In this document: positions 62,029 through 64,000 of the stretch, piece by piece | Layout of the letters: each line of letters opens with the position of its first letter | Numbering within the stretch: position 1 is the stretch's first letter | Source of the DNA: Duffyella gerundensis | GTDB taxonomy: Bacteria; Pseudomonadota; Gammaproteobacteria; Enterobacterales; Enterobacteriaceae | Assembly: GCF_001517405.1 (NCBI RefSeq) | Contig: NZ_LN907827.1 | Coordinates: forward strand, 3,320,915-3,384,914 | Direction of reading: 5' to 3' | Length of the DNA: 64,000 nucleotides | Notes under the pieces: model-generated | Seen by the model: only the letters and a program-made list of their open reading frames with translations | Told to the model about the DNA's origin: nothing | The model's database searches: none | Translations under genes and position numbers: made by a program

Positions 62029-62607
62029 TTGCAATCCTCTTTAATTACCGAAGTCGTTACCTCTTTTGGCAGCGACAAGGCCAGCCTGTGCTTTCCCGGA
62101 TGTTTGCAGCGTTGCCAGGCTATTGGCGACGCCGTTGACGTAGCACGCGATATTATGGCGCGCCCACATCGTGCCGTTTCGCAGGCGGACGTAATTATTC
62201 TGCCGGTCAATCTTCAGCATCTTCACTGGATAAGCGCCATTGCCAGCGAAATGGCTGCCGCCTCGTTACGGGTTAATTTCGCCGTTAATTATCAACACCT
62301 TCACCACCAACCCCAGCAGCTTCAGCAGCTGGCGCAGGCGCACTCGTTGTGGCTCTATGATTTTGCCGAACGGGAAACGGACTGGGATCAGATAAAAGCC
62401 TTTCCTTTTACCGGCGTGGTAATTAACCACGCGTTCTTTGCGGATAATTATCGTAAGTTTAGCTTTCCTTATTTACTGGAACATTTTCGCGATCAACAAG
62501 CGGAGGTTATTATTCGCAGTCGGGAATTACCGTTAAATCAGGTTGATTGTGCTGCGCTGAATTTAACCGGCTGGCAGCAACAGGTTGCCGATACGCTTTT
62601 TAATTAA
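62029..62607 (+). CDS. Unrecognised protein resembling a degenerate EAL domain
   Basis: 192 aa, possibly cytoplasmic, no signal peptide. The middle reads LRVNFAVNYQHLHHQ, then SLWLYDFAERETDWDQIKAF, then PFTGVVINHAFFADN and AEVIIRSREL. This order echoes the EAL fold (LDDFGxGxSsL, pfdxiKIDrsF, viAEGVE), but the EAL motif, the DDFG aspartates and the KxD lysine are missing. If it is EAL-like, it cannot hydrolyse c-di-GMP and may act as a protein-binding adaptor, as RflP (YdiV) does. The start is TTG at 62029 with a weak GATGAG upstream. ATT at 62026 is an alternative. It sits between the MFS gene and gcd with its own promoter region. Confidence 0.6.
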   Translation: MQSSLITEVVTSFGSDKASLCFPGCLQRCQAIGDAVDVARDIMARPHRAVSQADVIILPVNLQHLHWISAIASEMAAASLRVNFAVNYQHLHHQPQQLQQLAQAHSLWLYDFAERETDWDQIKAFPFTGVVINHAFFADNYRKFSFPYLLEHFRDQQAEVIIRSRELPLNQVDCAALNLTGWQQQVADTLFN

Positions 62608-62893
62608 ACACTCACCGATTTAAACGCTTTGTCGTTGGGCTTGTAGCCCCTGAGACAGCGCCATATCAGCTGGTTCTCCCTACAAAATGTTGCGCTAATT
62701 ACTAACAGCGGACATTTTCGCTAAAAAAAACAAACCATAAAAATTGTCTTAATATAAAATAACCATAACTGGAATGTTTTCTCATCGGAAGAGAAAAATA
62801 AACGCCTGACAGAACACCCGTACTTTATACATCGCAAACAATCTAATCGGTTGTTTTCAAAGTTATTATGGCAACTCAAACGAGGTTAATATT
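62608..62893. other. Leader/promoter region of gcd
   Basis: 286 bp, AT-rich, with no gene. It contains AT tracts near 62730-62770 and the gcd ribosome site GAGG at 62882-62885. Confidence 0.55.
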
Positions 62894-64000
62894 ATGGGGA
62901 AAAGCTCCTCATCACTCGGCATTATTCGCGTGCTTACCGTGCTCTTTGCGGCACTGTGCGGCGCGTATTTGCTGATCGGTGGAATCTGGCTCACCGCCAT
63001 CGGAGGCTCCTGGTACTACATTATCAGCGGCATTATTATGCTGATCGTAGCGGGACTGATCTGGCGGCGTAACAGCAACGCGCTGCTGCTTTATGCGCTG
63101 TTCCTGCTTGGCACCATGGCATGGGCCGTCTGGGAAGTCGGTTTCGACTTCTGGGCACTGGCACCGCGTTCTGACGTTATCGTGATCTTTGGCATCTGGC
63201 TGATTCTGCCTTTTGTTTACCGCGGCTTTATCGCCACCAGCAAAACGCCGGTGATGGCGATGGTTGTCAGCCTGGTGATCAGCGCTGGCGTGCTGGCCTA
63301 TGCGGTGTTTAACGATCCACAGGAAATCAACGGTACGCTGCCATCCGCTGCGCAGGCGCCAGCTCAGGGCACCGTCCCTGCCGGTGACTGGCCAGCCTAT
63401 GGCCGCACGCAGGAAGGCACCCGCTATTCCCCACTAACGCAGATCAACGAGAAAAACGTCAAGGATTTGCAGCAGGCGTGGAGCTTCCAGACCGGCGATC
63501 TGAAGACACCTAACGATCCGGGCGAAATCACCAACGAAGTGACGCCGATCAAAGTCAACGACACGCTTTATCTGTGTACCGCTCACCAGATTCTGTTTGC
63601 TCTGGATGCGAAAACCGGTAAGCAGAAGTGGAAATTCGATCCACAGCTGAAGCAGAACCCGACTTTCCAGCACATCACCTGCCGCGGCGTTTCGTATCAT
63701 GAAACCCCAGCAGCGGCCGCTACGCCAGCAGGTACGCAGCCAGCACTGTGTGCTCGCCGCATTATTCTGCCGGTGAACGATGGTCGTCTCTATTCTCTGG
63801 ATGCCGCTACCGGCGAGCGCTGCCCGGACTTCGCTAACAACGGCGAACTGGATCTGCAGCACAAACAGCCAGACCAGACCCCTGGCGCCTATGAGCCAAC
63901 CTCGCCGCCAATCATCACCGATAAAGTGATTGTGATTGCGGGTGCGGTTACCGATAACTATTCAACCCGCGAGCCGTCAGGCGTTATCCGTGGTTTTGAT
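62894..64000 (+). CDS. gcd: PQQ-dependent membrane glucose dehydrogenase (3' end beyond window)
   Basis: 369 codons present of a protein usually near 796 aa. Five N-terminal membrane helices (LTVLFAALCGAYLLIGGIWL to MAMVVSLVISAGVLAYAVF, residues 1-135), then the periplasmic quinoprotein beta-propeller: DWPAYGRTQEGTRYSPLTQI, ITNEVTPIKVNDTLYLCTAH, FQHITCRGVSYHETPA and TSPPIITDKVIVIAGAV. It oxidises glucose to gluconate in the periplasm and passes electrons to ubiquinone, and needs PQQ. It drives mineral phosphate solubilisation in plant-associated enterobacteria. ATG with GAGG 8 nt upstream. Confidence 0.97.
   Translation, partial: MGKSSSSLGIIRVLTVLFAALCGAYLLIGGIWLTAIGGSWYYIISGIIMLIVAGLIWRRNSNALLLYALFLLGTMAWAVWEVGFDFWALAPRSDVIVIFGIWLILPFVYRGFIATSKTPVMAMVVSLVISAGVLAYAVFNDPQEINGTLPSAAQAPAQGTVPAGDWPAYGRTQEGTRYSPLTQINEKNVKDLQQAWSFQTGDLKTPNDPGEITNEVTPIKVNDTLYLCTAHQILFALDAKTGKQKWKFDPQLKQNPTFQHITCRGVSYHETPAAAATPAGTQPALCARRIILPVNDGRLYSLDAATGERCPDFANNGELDLQHKQPDQTPGAYEPTSPPIITDKVIVIAGAVTDNYSTREPSGVIRGFD

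Overview
The window reads as a chromosomal segment of an enterobacterium, most likely from the Erwiniaceae (Pantoea- or Erwinia-like). Gene content and order from 1 to about 42100 follow the E. coli 94-min region closely: yjfP-bsmA-aidB-rlmB-rnr-nsrR-purA-yjeT-hflC-hflK-hflX-hfq-miaA-mutL-amiB-tsaE-nnr / queG-glyVXY-orn-rsgA-psd-mscM-epmA / blc-ecnB-ecnA-efp-epmB-yjeI-groL-groS-fxsA-aspA-dcuA-cutA-dsbD-yjdC-tRNA-Phe. Differences from E. coli are that frdABCD-ampC and sugE are missing from between epmA and ecnB, a chemoreceptor lies beside yjfP, and the region past tRNA-Phe is different. The family-level assignment is inference from gene order and from the membrane glucose dehydrogenase at the right end.

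Region 1 (1-2974): the 5' part of the esterase gene yjfP, a Cache/HAMP chemoreceptor behind a clear FliA (sigma 28) promoter and a CRP-like site, and the biofilm/stress lipoprotein bsmA. Region 2 (2948-21042, minus strand): the classic amiB-mutL-miaA-hfq-hflXKC superoperon, preceded by nnr-tsaE and followed by yjeT-purA, nsrR-rnr-rlmB and aidB. It covers cell separation, mismatch repair, tRNA modification, RNA chaperoning, protease control, purine synthesis and nitric-oxide sensing. Region 3 (21041-42137): queG, three identical tRNA-Gly genes, orn, rsgA-psd-mscM, the EF-P beta-lysylation set (epmA, epmB, efp), entericidins, the GroE chaperonin operon with a heat-shock promoter, aspA-dcuA for aspartate/fumarate metabolism, and cutA-dsbD-yjdC ending at tRNA-Phe.

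Region 4 (42138-61678) is the accessory part. After yghU come two complete dipeptide/nickel-type ABC importers, transcribed away from each other from a 638-bp intergenic region. The left system (minus strand) has two paralogous binding proteins, two permeases, two ATPases and a DUF1349 protein. The right system (plus strand) is an eight-gene operon in which a binding protein, two permeases and a double-ATPase are translationally coupled to a luciferase-like FMN monooxygenase, a double carboxymuconolactone-decarboxylase/AhpD-like protein and an M20 amidohydrolase, then a VOC protein. Five consecutive stop/start overlaps of 4 bp bind transporter and enzymes into one unit. This looks like an import-and-degrade pathway for an N-acylated, possibly thioether-type, compound. 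The substrate is not known to me. Two perfect inverted repeats back to back sit just upstream of its first gene. An EntS-like MFS exporter converges on it.

Region 5 (61679-64000): an unrecognised 192-aa protein that resembles a degenerate, catalytically dead EAL domain, and the first 369 codons of the PQQ-dependent membrane glucose dehydrogenase gcd, cut by the window end. I see no insertion sequences, prophage genes, rRNA genes or CRISPR arrays.
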